Shown in pieces: positions 1 through 8,803 of a DNA stretch of 64,000 nucleotides. The stretch is from Roseiarcus sp963780825 (GTDB lineage Bacteria > Pseudomonadota > Alphaproteobacteria > Rhizobiales > Beijerinckiaceae): assembly GCA_963780825.1 (NCBI GenBank), contig CAWADL010000005.1:1-64000 (forward strand), given 5' to 3'. Numbering within the stretch: the stretch's first letter is position 1; each line of letters begins with the position of its first letter. A program made the position numbers and the translations under genes. The notes beneath the pieces were generated by a model. It was given only the letters and a program-made list of their open reading frames with translations, searched no databases and was not told the DNA's origin.

Positions 1-445
1 AACGCCGCAGGGTGAAAAGCAGCAGGTCAAGCCATAAGACGCTTTCCGATAGGAAATGAACGACATCCGGCGCCGAAGCGTCGATTACGCGGGCAAGTCG
101 AACAATAAATGCTAAGTTGCCTAGACTGCGATGTCGCGGCCATTCAAGCAACCGTAGATCCACTTCTGAGTTCACAAACGGAATTTGCTTGGTAAAATAG
201 GCCGCCGCGCAGATCATTGTGACTCGACATGCGCCGCTGATTGCGTTCGCGTACTCCACGCAATAATCTTCGATCGCCGGCGCTATGAGGACGACATGCT
301 TCAGGCGCTCAGAAGATTGCGGCGACGCATTTCCGCGTACCCTGGTTTCGGGCGTTAGTCCCGTTCTGATAGGACAAACGCGATCTCCGGTCCCCAACGC
401 CTGCATTACGACCCCTGCCTGACGCGACCGCCTCTCGGCCGCCAT
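1..445 (-). CDS. Glycosyltransferase, N-terminal part (runs off the left edge)
   Basis: I translated the minus strand from an ATG at 445 (an in-frame ATG at 406 is an alternative) and it stays open to the window edge, about 148 residues. After roughly 40 variable residues it reads KHVVLIAPAIEDYCVEYANA and later RLARVIDASAPDVVHFLSES. This is the alternating strand-helix pattern of the N-terminal Rossmann domain of GT-B glycosyltransferases, with the typical 'xPDVVHxxS' strand. The donor-binding C-terminal half is outside the window. It lies beside FkbM, beta-helix and polymerase genes on the same strand, which fits an exopolysaccharide role. Family membership is inferred from pattern only; donor and acceptor cannot be named. 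Confidence 0.6.
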   Translation of the reverse strand, partial: MAAERRSRQAGVVMQALGTGDRVCPIRTGLTPETRVRGNASPQSSERLKHVVLIAPAIEDYCVEYANAISGACRVTMICAAAYFTKQIPFVNSEVDLRLLEWPRHRSLGNLAFIVRLARVIDASAPDVVHFLSESVLWLDLLLFTLRR

Positions 446-704
446 ATTCGCCTACACGCTAGATGCGTAGACAAAATGTTGATCGTGTCAATGCCAATTA
501 CTTTCCGAGACGATTACGACACATCAGGCTTTGAGACAGGACTATTCAACGTTGCGTAGATTGCGACCAATTGATCGGATTTCCACTGTACCATTTTGTA
601 GGAGTTAAAACGCTCGATGTTGCAGTTCGGAGACGCGCCTGCGCCCTGCGGCTGGATGGCCTCGCTTCACTCGCGATGACCATTCAGCTACAAAGTGGAG
701 TACT

Positions 705-1454
705 CTAATGAGGCGCTGTAAATATAAAATTGTTGACCCAAGGAAATGTTCTACGCACGTACTTCTTCCTATCCCAAATCACAGATGGTGATTGATGACG
801 GTTGATCTCAAATTGATCAATATCTTTCTTTATACCATGTTCAAAAAATACCCCCTCATAACCTATTGATCTTAAATACCTGGTTATACGTGCGATGGCT
901 CCAGGATTTGATTTTTCCTCTATTTCCACTATAATTGCAGGCTTGGAAAGCGATAATGTCTCGGCAGCGCCCCTAAGCACGGCTTCTTCGTGGCCTTCGA
1001 CGTCTATTTTGATAAATCCGACATTTCGGAATTTGTATTCATCAAGCGATTTAGTAACCACGTTTAGTGTCCGCGATAAATTTTCTTTCAAAATTGCCCG
1101 CTCCTCAATTGAGGCCATTCCTTGGTCTTCATAGCCTCCAGCCGACATTGGGATGCGAAGTTGAGCGGAGCCTAATCGATCGGAAAGAGCAACCTGTTCC
1201 ACTTGTACATTGCGGAGGCCCAGCATTTCGATGCGCTTGACGTATCCGGGGTTAGGCTCGAATGTGACAACCGACGATGAAAGGCGACTTAACTGATAGG
1301 TATAGGAACCCATGTTGCCGCCGACATCCAAAGACATCTTAGAACGATCGGTCAATTGGGGAAGAAGTTTAAGCTCATATTCCCCAGTAAACTGCCTTTC
1401 TGTCCAATACTGATATCGCTTTCGTAAGCGCTTTAACGATGAGATAATCGACAT
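705..1454 (-). CDS. FkbM family SAM-dependent methyltransferase
   Basis: Likely methylates a hydroxyl of a sugar or lipid precursor in the cytoplasm using S-adenosylmethionine. The SAM-binding motif I is SLDVGGNMGSYTY, followed by VVTFEPNPGY (motif II with the acidic residue) and FIKIDVEGHEEAVLRGA, the hallmark of the FkbM fold (Methyltransf_21). I chose the ATG at 1454 because AGGA stands about 9 bases upstream; the longer reading from 1526 has no ribosome site and adds 24 residues outside the domain. The product is 249 residues, normal for the family. The gene is more AT-rich than the core genes to the right, suggesting transfer. Its substrate is unknown; in this setting O-methylation of an exopolysaccharide sugar is the simplest guess. 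Confidence 0.85.
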   Translation of the reverse strand: MSIISSLKRLRKRYQYWTERQFTGEYELKLLPQLTDRSKMSLDVGGNMGSYTYQLSRLSSSVVTFEPNPGYVKRIEMLGLRNVQVEQVALSDRLGSAQLRIPMSAGGYEDQGMASIEERAILKENLSRTLNVVTKSLDEYKFRNVGFIKIDVEGHEEAVLRGAAETLSLSKPAIIVEIEEKSNPGAIARITRYLRSIGYEGVFFEHGIKKDIDQFEINRHQSPSVIWDRKKYVRRTFPWVNNFIFTAPH

Positions 1455-1659
1455 ATTTTTAATTCCTGCGTCTGCCTGCCTAGAATCGATCGAATTGACT
1501 TTCGAAATGCCCACTAAAGCCTCCATCTATAAAGCATTGACAAGTTTGTGTCGACACCGGATGGCCGCTGCCAAATAATTGAGAATGCCCTTGCACTCTG
1601 TTTGCGAAACGCGCGTACAAAATAAGCGCGGCCGTAATGACGGTCATTCACGGTCGCGG

Positions 1660-3240
1660 TCAAAGTCCGCATGGCGTCGTCACCAATCCGTGGCTCTGAA
1701 CTATAGAAGTTCCGTTCCAATGTAAGTAAACGATACCCTTCAACCAGGTTGGATAATCAGGGTTTGCGTTACAAACCGTCGACGGAGTTTGATATCCAGC
1801 TTTTGTATACATAGAATTTGGGGTTAGGTCCGAAATGGGTGTGAGAGGTTTAAGCGTTAATGTATACGCGTCGTAACCCATGCACTGGGTCACGTTCTCA
1901 AACCCCGTGCAATTTGGTGCGCCAACCCAATTGGTCAGAAGGTCCGACGTGTTGGCGAAAAACGGATCGGCGTACGTATTCCCCGATGTATTCAATTCTG
2001 CCCGGTTCCCGAACGATTGAGCGTCATAGGTGGAATTGCAGTAAGCTCCCTTGCACCGTGATTGATTGGCGCGCATAAGGTTCGCGGAGTTTTCGAACAT
2101 CCCCGTGAACGTTTTTCCAATAATTTCAGAGGCCACAGGCTTTCCGCCACTAGAAATCGCTAACGTCTGAAGCGCGATGTTATTTGTTATTGAAATGTTC
2201 CAAGGAATTCCCGACTTCGTGGCTGCAATATTGATTTCTCCATCTATATAGTCGGAGCCGGTAGCTGCATTATTCTGAAAGAATGTGTTGTTAGATATCT
2301 TGATCGTCGGTGATGCTGTCGATTTGTTCTGCCAAAATATGTGTACGCCCATGCGATCCGCGCCCCATCCCATGCTGTTTGAGAGTACGCCCTGGTAGGT
2401 AACGGCGTGGGCGTCCCACGTGTCGAACATGTAGTCTTCGGTGTCTGAAACGTTCCTGCACGATGAATTTTTGTGCGCGTATGAGAAATCCCCGTAGAAG
2501 TAAACATGTGTTCCAGACTTGGAGTTCAACTGCCCCGGTCCAACAGAGTCGATAGCCGCGAGGCATATCGGGTCTTGCGCTGCATCCTGAGCGATTGAGC
2601 CGACAACGGCGAAATAATCGCCGCCATATGTGTTTGGGCCCCCGGTCTTCCCGCAATCGTTGGTATCGTAGCCTTGTCCGGCGTTGATCGCGATGTCGTT
2701 GATGAAGGCGACATATGAAACGACGGTGCTACAGGCATAGACCTCGAAAGCTCTGGTCGTCGAGGTTGGGGTTATGGTCCAGCCCTCGATGGCCCAGTTT
2801 CCTGTCGTGGTGGCAATTCGAGGGGAGCCTGAGGTCTTCGAGCAGCCATCGGCGCCAAGATCACCCCCTCCGCAAAGTAGAATGGCGAAATTGACTCCAC
2901 CGGTGTCGTCGATGCCGCCGGTTGTCGACGGGCAATTACTGACAGTCCCGAACTGCGAGTTTCCCGAACCCCACATGTTCGAGTACGCTCCTGGGGCTGC
3001 GATGATAGCGTCACCGCAATGCAGGCTGTGGTTCGGGCTTGCCCATGCCGTTACAGATGTGAGACCATCGGCGTTGTCGTTGCCGGTCGGGCTCATGAAG
3101 TAGGTTGCGGTCGGCGTGAAGGTCGTGTCGCCTTCGCGGCCGCTAGGACCGTAAGCCGAAGACTTCGCATAAAAGGCGGTCGCTGGCGCAAATAGCAAGG
3201 TTGGCAGCGTCAGAAAAGTCACAACAACAAAGTTCTTCAT
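1660..3240 (-). CDS. Secreted right-handed beta-helix (DUF1565-like) protein
   Basis: The 526-residue product begins with a clear Sec signal peptide (MKNFVVVTFLTLPTLLFAPATAF) and a GAGG ribosome site before the ATG. The mature start, TYFMSPTGNDNADGLTS then GDAIIAAPGAYSNMWG, matches the 'YYVSPxGxDxxxG...GDTVxVxPGxY' opening of parallel beta-helix proteins of the DUF1565/pectate-lyase-like fold. Asn-rich turns and about a dozen cysteines follow, suggesting a disulfide-stabilised extracellular solenoid. Such proteins near polysaccharide clusters are often lyases, epimerases or polymer-binding proteins. I see no catalytic signature that decides among these. It is co-directional with the polymerase gene 80 bases upstream. 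Confidence 0.65.
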   Translation of the reverse strand: MKNFVVVTFLTLPTLLFAPATAFYAKSSAYGPSGREGDTTFTPTATYFMSPTGNDNADGLTSVTAWASPNHSLHCGDAIIAAPGAYSNMWGSGNSQFGTVSNCPSTTGGIDDTGGVNFAILLCGGGDLGADGCSKTSGSPRIATTTGNWAIEGWTITPTSTTRAFEVYACSTVVSYVAFINDIAINAGQGYDTNDCGKTGGPNTYGGDYFAVVGSIAQDAAQDPICLAAIDSVGPGQLNSKSGTHVYFYGDFSYAHKNSSCRNVSDTEDYMFDTWDAHAVTYQGVLSNSMGWGADRMGVHIFWQNKSTASPTIKISNNTFFQNNAATGSDYIDGEINIAATKSGIPWNISITNNIALQTLAISSGGKPVASEIIGKTFTGMFENSANLMRANQSRCKGAYCNSTYDAQSFGNRAELNTSGNTYADPFFANTSDLLTNWVGAPNCTGFENVTQCMGYDAYTLTLKPLTPISDLTPNSMYTKAGYQTPSTVCNANPDYPTWLKGIVYLHWNGTSIVQSHGLVTTPCGL

Positions 3241-3320
3241 TTAATCCTCATCGGTGGCACAACCTCCGGCCATCAAGGGCCGCTTCCGCCGACCTGTTTG
3301 AAGGGCTCGGATCGCCCAGC

Positions 3321-4703
3321 TTATCGAAAGCCTGAGCTACGTTTGGCGGCAGGAGCCGCGAAATCGGGGGGAAATGAGACGGACATAGGGGCCTCGTTTG
3401 ACCCCATGCGTCCAAACCCACGAAGAGAGAGAGCATCCGCCGCGATTGGGTAGTTCAACCTCCTACGCGCTTCCCAAACATTGCGTTCACAGACAAAGGC
3501 AGTTACTAAGAAAATAACAGTCATGGCATTCGGGTAAATGAGTACGTTTTCACTCACTCCTGTCACTACAATCCCCGCGCAATTCACGAAACACGTTATG
3601 CCCAAAGCAGGCCTGATTTTCCGCGCACATATTACCGACAGGCGGAACAATCTCGCCAGCAAATAAAGATACACTATCGCTCCGAACAGCCCGGCGCTAA
3701 GCAGAATCTCCAATAACCCATTGTGCGCTTGCGGCACCCACCACCCAAGCGCGTCAGAAATTTCGATGGCGGCGGGATTGTCTGTCGTCCAAAACGCCGC
3801 GTACCCCCATCCAAACAGCGGAGACTGCCAAATGTGGGGAATGACGCGGGTCCAGATGTCGGTTCGACCTGTCAGAGTCGGGCTTTTGCCCAGCATCTCA
3901 AGCATCAAATCTGGCCCGGACATCACGGCGAGAGCCAAGGGAATCGCGAATAGCAACGCTTTCATTCCCAATTTGTGGAGCGCCGTCCCGAGGCCGACAA
4001 ACAGGACGATCGTCAACATCGACGTAGTTGACGCAGACAGCGCGGCCGTCAACGCGGTGGTCAGTAACATTACGAAGCGGAAGGCCCGGCCGGGCCTCTT
4101 CGCCCAAATCCCGTGAAGGCACGCCAGCGCCCCCATTGCCATCGCCTCGCCAAGTAGGTTCTTTTGGGCAAATACCCCGCGAAAATCATGGGCGCCGTTA
4201 TACACGGCGGCGGGCCAAACGATCATCAATACAATAGAAACAACAGCCGTAAAAAAACAAATATGTGCAAGTAGATCCATAAAATCGTCCGCGTCCAGGG
4301 TCTCCGCCGCGCCAATCGCAGTGATGATAACGACCGCATATTCGACGCCGGCGCGGATTGTTGCTCCAGGGCTCACTGACCAGGTCGCGGTAAAGATCAG
4401 TAACGCGGCTAGGGACAACCAGACTAGAGCTCTCGACCGAACGCTTTGCCAGCGACGCAATCCCTTGTAAAAGATAAAAATGCCAAAAAAGATTTGGGAT
4501 ACGTTTACCAGCTGCGTAAATTTGTCCCCTGGCTTCGCCATCCACTCGCCATACAATTCGCGATCGATCAGGTTCAGCGCCTGTATTTGGCAAAGCAGAA
4601 AAAACGTCATGCCAAGGCGGAGCCAGAACTGCGCGCGGGCGGCTGGTATGTTCAGGTCCTGTCCTGCGCGCGCCGGCCCGCCAAACCGTACGTTAGTTCG
4701 CAT
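3321..4703 (-). CDS. O-antigen ligase / ExoQ-type polysaccharide polymerase
   Basis: A 460-residue inner-membrane protein with about ten hydrophobic segments. The signature region includes DFRGVFAQKNLLGEAMAMG (the 'F...KN.LG' motif), TLTGRTDIWTRVIPHIWQSP and the large periplasmic loop ending PQAHNGLLEILLSAGLFG, with the conserved His seen in Wzy_C/O-antigen ligase and ExoQ proteins. It would polymerise lipid-linked repeat units in the periplasm or ligate them. Since exporter (24451) and flippase (14506) genes of the Wzx/Wzy route are present, a polymerase role is more likely than LPS ligation. Its 5' end overlaps the GNAT gene by 11 bases, implying one transcript. The last 50 residues are polar and divergent. 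Confidence 0.85.
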   Translation of the reverse strand: MRTNVRFGGPARAGQDLNIPAARAQFWLRLGMTFFLLCQIQALNLIDRELYGEWMAKPGDKFTQLVNVSQIFFGIFIFYKGLRRWQSVRSRALVWLSLAALLIFTATWSVSPGATIRAGVEYAVVIITAIGAAETLDADDFMDLLAHICFFTAVVSIVLMIVWPAAVYNGAHDFRGVFAQKNLLGEAMAMGALACLHGIWAKRPGRAFRFVMLLTTALTAALSASTTSMLTIVLFVGLGTALHKLGMKALLFAIPLALAVMSGPDLMLEMLGKSPTLTGRTDIWTRVIPHIWQSPLFGWGYAAFWTTDNPAAIEISDALGWWVPQAHNGLLEILLSAGLFGAIVYLYLLARLFRLSVICARKIRPALGITCFVNCAGIVVTGVSENVLIYPNAMTVIFLVTAFVCERNVWEARRRLNYPIAADALSLRGFGRMGSNEAPMSVSFPPDFAAPAAKRSSGFR

Positions 4704-5601
4704 GGTCGTCGTCTTCCGACGGAGGCCGCCGCTTTATAAAGGGAAGCAACGCCTTTTGCGTGTAAGCGAGATCGCCAAGGCGCGGTTGCGCAGAGCCCTT
4801 GAAATATCTTGGCTCCGTTCCCGTCAAATAATGTCCGGTCAGGCCCGCCACGGGACCATTCGCGTCAACGGCTACAAATAGTTTTCCGCGCCGCGCCAGG
4901 AAGCGCGACACGGGTCCCACGAGGCGCACCAGGGAATCGATGTCGCGGCAGTACAGCAATTGTACGCCCGGAATCATCGATTTATACACCCGTTCGTGGA
5001 ATACGAAGGGGTAAGCGCGCTTTTCGTGGATGCACCAGAAGCTCAGACAACCGTACGCGCCATGGTCGCGAACGACCTGAGAATCGTATGAATCGCAGGT
5101 CGCGTCGGGTTCAACCCTCCAGTCTAAGATTCGAGCCCTCGCTATCGAGGGTCTTCTCAAAATATGCGCGAATGGCGAAAAGACGAACTCTCCTCGAGAA
5201 TACTCTTTGAAACCCTGCGCCTGAATGATGAGTCGCACCCCGGGTCCCGCGGAAATATTTATATAAGTGACATCTCGAAATTTAAATCCTCGAACGAAAA
5301 GGGCTGCGGCAAGCGTCCGGTATTGTTTGTCGACGCACCAGCTCGTGACATGGCAACGTGTCGACCACACGCCGTGGTTCTCAACCTTCGTGAAGATAAG
5401 GAGAATGGCTCCAATGACGCGCTGCCCGACCCTTGCGACATAGCCGTATCGTGGATAGCCCGGCGGGACTACTTTTGCCCTCAAGATTGCGAACAGCGCT
5501 TCGAAGTAGCTTTGCGGATAGCCGATGCTCGCGCCGAGATAGGCGGCTACCGCGGTATGATCGTCGACTTCTATCTCGCGCACGGTCAATGGATTGCTCA
5601 T
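4693..5601 (-). CDS. GNAT-like acyltransferase
   Basis: The product, 302 residues from the ATG at 5601, starts MSNPLTVREIEVDDHTAVA, the usual opening of GNAT N-acyltransferases, followed by VGQRVIGAILLIF (strand beta4) and ISAGPGVRLIIQAQGFKEYSR, the core 'xGxxxxxxxxGF' acyl-CoA loop and helix. The rest is poorly conserved and may be a second, degenerate GNAT half. The frame is open upstream to 6138, but that extension is Arg/Ser-rich noise without homology, so I rejected it. No good ribosome site is visible. Neighbours are the polymerase gene (overlapping) and, divergently, a carrier protein. Transfer of an acyl or aminoacyl group to a sugar is therefore a reasonable but unproven role. Confidence 0.65.
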   Translation of the reverse strand: MSNPLTVREIEVDDHTAVAAYLGASIGYPQSYFEALFAILRAKVVPPGYPRYGYVARVGQRVIGAILLIFTKVENHGVWSTRCHVTSWCVDKQYRTLAAALFVRGFKFRDVTYINISAGPGVRLIIQAQGFKEYSRGEFVFSPFAHILRRPSIARARILDWRVEPDATCDSYDSQVVRDHGAYGCLSFWCIHEKRAYPFVFHERVYKSMIPGVQLLYCRDIDSLVRLVGPVSRFLARRGKLFVAVDANGPVAGLTGHYLTGTEPRYFKGSAQPRLGDLAYTQKALLPFIKRRPPSEDDDHAN

Positions 5602-6251
5602 CGAGGCGGGCTTTTCCGCGATACTCGCCTCTCCCGTGCTCAAGCGGCTTCCCCTTCGACATAATGCACTGGAGATAATAACCCAGAATGGCTGTGTCGC
5701 AAGTAAGCGTAGAAAAAATACGCGCCCATTTTTACCAACGGTTAATGCACGCGACGTATTTAAATCGAGTGGGGTCGACTCGCGTATGCGGGACCTCAAA
5801 TTAGACAGTCTGAGTCCGATGCGATATCGCAACCCAGGCCCTTTAAGCCCATATGGTGTCTTGACCGGTAGGCGCCGCGGACAGATTCGCGCGGATCGGG
5901 TGCAATGCGACCTGGTTAATATCGGCGAGCAAAAAGACGCCACCGTCTGAACCGCTAACAGTGCCTTAGGTGCCGATGATAATTGAAAGCCAGCGTTGAC
6001 CCGGGCAATCCAACTTGTTAAGACCGATTTTGATTTTAAAAAAACCTCGCATGGCCCGGTTAATAACGCTGCTGCGGGTATCAACAGTCGGCTTGACATT
6101 TTTATACCTGGTACAAGGGATCGCTGCCTGCGCCGCATAGGACGTTTCTGCTTCAGCGCTTGGACCCGGGGTTAGACCTTTCCTCGTTGCGGTTACTCGG
6201 CCCGACTGGCTTGCATGGCGGGTTTGGCAGCGATAAGGAGCAATAGATCTC
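5602..6251. other. Intergenic region between divergent acyltransferase and carrier-protein genes
   Basis: About 650 bases without a convincing gene; the open frames here have no recognisable content. It should hold two divergent promoters. A TTGACA at 6093-6098 facing the carrier-protein gene has no good -10 at 16-18 bases (only TACAAG at 13), so I do not call it a promoter. A run of A's sits at 6038-6043. Confidence 0.5.
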
Positions 6252-6506
6252 ATGCAGGATGGTTCGTCGCTCGCCGCTCGGCTATTCAACCTAGCGCTGC
6301 CGGTAGCGCCGGGGCTCTCCGAGGTGGTTGTAGATCCGTTCACGGCGGACTTGCGGCAAGCAGGTCTGTCCTCGATCGCCGCGACGCGGATGATGCTTGA
6401 GATCGAGGCCGTCTTCAACATCTCGATCCCAGACTTTGACCTGACGCCGGAGAATTTTTCGACGATCCGCACGATAGAACGTTTAATTGAACGGTTGTCT
6501 TCTTAA
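6252..6506 (+). CDS. Acyl/aminoacyl carrier protein
   Basis: An 84-residue acidic helical protein with the carrier-protein pattern: PFTADLRQAGLSSIAATRMM, then LEIEAVFNISIPDFDLTPENF and a final helix. Ser41 in 'GLSSI' is the expected 4'-phosphopantetheine attachment site; the usual Asp before it (DSL) is Ser here. It is divergent from a GNAT gene and convergent with the amino acid:[carrier protein] ligase and its flavoprotein partner 200 bases away. Discrete carrier proteins next to such ligases are their known acceptors in Bradyrhizobium, so this is probably an aminoacyl carrier rather than the fatty-acid ACP. The assignment to the carrier family is firm; the partner is inferred. Confidence 0.85.
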   Translation: MQDGSSLAARLFNLALPVAPGLSEVVVDPFTADLRQAGLSSIAATRMMLEIEAVFNISIPDFDLTPENFSTIRTIERLIERLSS

Positions 6507-6704
6507 TTCCGGGCCGCGCTTGGACGTATGTTTCTAATCCCCGCGCGCACCACGGATAGGCGCGATCGCCCGTCGGCCGCGGTCAACGATTGTCAACGAC
6601 CGCGGTTAGAGAGCCGCGCGTTCGATTGCACGAAACGCCACGGACCATTTGGGCTGGTAACCGGCAGATGTGCGCCGCCTCTGATCCGCACTCGCAACGT
6701 TATA

Positions 6705-7610
6705 TTAAAGACCCAGCGCGCCGCGCGCCGTCCCCGGCCATCGGCGTACATCAATTCCGTGGGTCGCGAAAAGCGCGACGGCGAGGCGATCGATGCCGAA
6801 TGCCACGCATGCCGAGTGCGCGGGCTCGCCGTCCGCGGTTCGGATCCCCCAGGTCAGGCCGAACTGATCGCGGTGATAGTTGAAGCTCAGGCACGCGGTT
6901 GGGTTCTCGGCCGAGCGGATGGGGATCAGCAGCTCGAATTTGAGCGACTGGGCAACCTGAAAGCGACCAACCATCTGCCCGACGCGGCCGAAAAATGGAT
7001 CGCTCGCAGCCTCGATCCGTTGCGGTAGGTCGAGGGAGTCCGCGATTTCCGGCGCGCGCTCCATCCAGCCCTCCCGAAACGTTCGGGTGACCTCGGGGGA
7101 GCCTACTACGACGAACTCACGCATGCGGAACGATTGCAGGCGGTCGATGTCCTGCGAGGGCTCACGGCGGAAGCAGTCGCCGGCGATATCGAATACGAAG
7201 CCCCCCGCGGGCGGTGTCCCGCGTTCGGCGGCGATGGGGTAGATCGGATAGCAAGCTGCAGGCGCCAACAGGAGCTCGGTCGCCTCGACAGAGTCGGTCC
7301 ACCGCCCGGTTCCAAATTCGAAGGCGCCGACCGCCGCGCCGATCCGCTCCTCATCGCCTGGAAGCGAACATACACAACCGAGAAGGTGTGGAAAGCTCTT
7401 CAGATAACCGGCCTTTTCGATCAGCGCACGGCTCACCACCGGCGGTGACCGGAAGACCTCCGCCCCCTCGGGCCGCAACCCCGAAATGAAGCGACCCAGC
7501 GCCTCCACGATCTCCTCGTAAGCGCCGGAGCGGATATGCACGCCCGCCACACCGGTGGGCTTGAAGAGGAACGCTAGAATATCCTCTGGGGACGCCTTCT
7601 GCCGGCTCAT
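6705..7610 (-). CDS. Amino acid:[carrier protein] ligase (seryl-tRNA synthetase homologue)
   Basis: Activates a small amino acid (glycine or alanine in characterised homologues) with ATP and loads it on the phosphopantetheine of a carrier protein instead of tRNA. The 301-residue product is a stripped class II synthetase core without a tRNA-binding arm. Motif 2 is near DCFRREPSQDIDRLQSFRMR and motif 3 near CVAFGIDRLAVALF. Cys120, Glu165 and Cys268 have exactly the 45- and 103-residue spacing of the zinc ligands I recall for Bradyrhizobium Bll0957 (Cys131, Glu176, Cys279). The ATG at 7610 overlaps the stop of the upstream dehydrogenase gene (ATGA), so the two are translationally coupled. The longer reading frame to 8474 is an artefact that runs antisense-free over the dehydrogenase gene in another frame. 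Confidence 0.92.
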   Translation of the reverse strand: MSRQKASPEDILAFLFKPTGVAGVHIRSGAYEEIVEALGRFISGLRPEGAEVFRSPPVVSRALIEKAGYLKSFPHLLGCVCSLPGDEERIGAAVGAFEFGTGRWTDSVEATELLLAPAACYPIYPIAAERGTPPAGGFVFDIAGDCFRREPSQDIDRLQSFRMREFVVVGSPEVTRTFREGWMERAPEIADSLDLPQRIEAASDPFFGRVGQMVGRFQVAQSLKFELLIPIRSAENPTACLSFNYHRDQFGLTWGIRTADGEPAHSACVAFGIDRLAVALFATHGIDVRRWPGTARGALGL

Positions 7611-8803
7611 CGTCCCGACATCAACCATACCGGCGGCTGCGTCATAAGGACGCCCGCCTCGGCATTGGCGAGGATACGGTCGTTGTTGATCATGATCGGC
7701 GCCGAGAGAATGTCGCGCAAATACCGGCCCATGGCGAACTCGCTGTCGTTGCGATAGCCGGCGAGCCCGCAAGCGCGCATCGCGCTTGATACCGCCGCCG
7801 TCGCCAACTCCGAAGTCTCGACCTTGAGCAGATTGAGTGCGAGCTGGACGCTCATCGCGTTGAGGTCCGCGGGCTCGCGGTCGAAGTTCGCCAAGGCGGC
7901 CTGAATGGCGGCGCGCAGTGTTTCCAGATGGAGGCGAGCCTTGGTCAAATGCGGCGCGCCCGGCGGCGACTTGCCTCCCGTCGCGCGCGACACGTTGCGC
8001 GCGAAGGCGCGCGCGCGACGCACCGCTCCTGACGCGACCCCCTGCCAAGTCGAACTCCATAGCAGATGGGCGTAAGGCGCCATGGTTTCCGCGTGAATGC
8101 GCTCGTAGGGCTCGGCAAGCACTTGGTCCGCACTGGCTTCCGCACGCAAAATATAGCCAATGCTGCGAGTGCCGCGCATGCCTAGCGTGTCCCAGGTCTG
8201 GGTGGGCTCCAGCGTGTAGTCCTGACGGCGAAAAACCGCCAAAACTTGATCGGAATTGGCTGCTGCGGATGCGCGGCGCGCGGTCGTGACGATGGCGTCT
8301 GCTTCCGCTCCATAAGAGATGACAGACGCGTCGCGCTGAAGATGAACGCGCCCGTCGTCGCGTTCGATCGGCGCTTGGCTCGAGCGGACGTCGCCGCCGC
8401 CGGAGCCCTCCGTCGTTGAGGAGGCGACCAGCCATTGATGACTCGCGGCGTCGCGGAGAAACTGCAACAGCCACGGATTGCCGCTATGATGGCGCACAAG
8501 ACAGGCGACCTTCACCTGATGCATGGCGAAGATCATCCCCGAAGAGCTGCAGGAGGCGGCGAGGATGGCGCAGACGTTGGCGACATCGTCGAGATGTGCG
8601 CCCTCGCCTCCGAACTCGTTCGGGATCAACATGCCGAGCAGGCGCTCGCTGCGCAATATCTCGAACGCTTCGCTTGGAAATCGCGCGTCGCGGTCCACGG
8701 CATCAGCGAACTTCTCCGCGACTGAAGCGGCAGCCTCCGCGCGGGCGATGAATTCTGACACTGGCGCGCGGTGCGCGTCGTTTTCAAGATGCAAATAATT
8801 CAA
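7607..8803 (-). CDS. Acyl-CoA dehydrogenase-like flavoprotein
   Basis: About 398 residues with the acyl-CoA dehydrogenase fold in order: an N-terminal helical domain with LLGMLIPNEFGGEGAHLDDV, the flavin-contacting ASSTTEGSGGGD, the strand domain with LGMRGTRSIGYI, and the C-terminal helices with ACGLAGYRNDSEFAMGRYLR. I prefer a TTG start at 8803 behind a G-rich ribosome site; TTG at 8836 adds 11 residues. It is coupled to the amino acid:[carrier protein] ligase by a 4-base overlap, so its substrate is probably an aminoacyl thioester on the carrier protein. Precedent is the PltE/RedW class, which oxidises prolyl carrier proteins. The catalytic base is not assignable by eye, and a monooxygenase-like role is possible. 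Confidence 0.82.
   Translation of the reverse strand: MNYLHLENDAHRAPVSEFIARAEAAASVAEKFADAVDRDARFPSEAFEILRSERLLGMLIPNEFGGEGAHLDDVANVCAILAASCSSSGMIFAMHQVKVACLVRHHSGNPWLLQFLRDAASHQWLVASSTTEGSGGGDVRSSQAPIERDDGRVHLQRDASVISYGAEADAIVTTARRASAAANSDQVLAVFRRQDYTLEPTQTWDTLGMRGTRSIGYILRAEASADQVLAEPYERIHAETMAPYAHLLWSSTWQGVASGAVRRARAFARNVSRATGGKSPPGAPHLTKARLHLETLRAAIQAALANFDREPADLNAMSVQLALNLLKVETSELATAAVSSAMRACGLAGYRNDSEFAMGRYLRDILSAPIMINNDRILANAEAGVLMTQPPVWLMSGR

Noticed and set aside
5985..6121. TTGACA at 6093 as a promoter for the carrier-protein gene
   Set aside because: No -10 at acceptable spacing; noted only in the intergenic entry.
6252..6506. The carrier at 6252 as the fatty-acid ACP
   Set aside because: Divergent DSL motif and location beside the aminoacyl ligase; the fatty-acid acpP normally lies with fabG/fabF, which are absent here.
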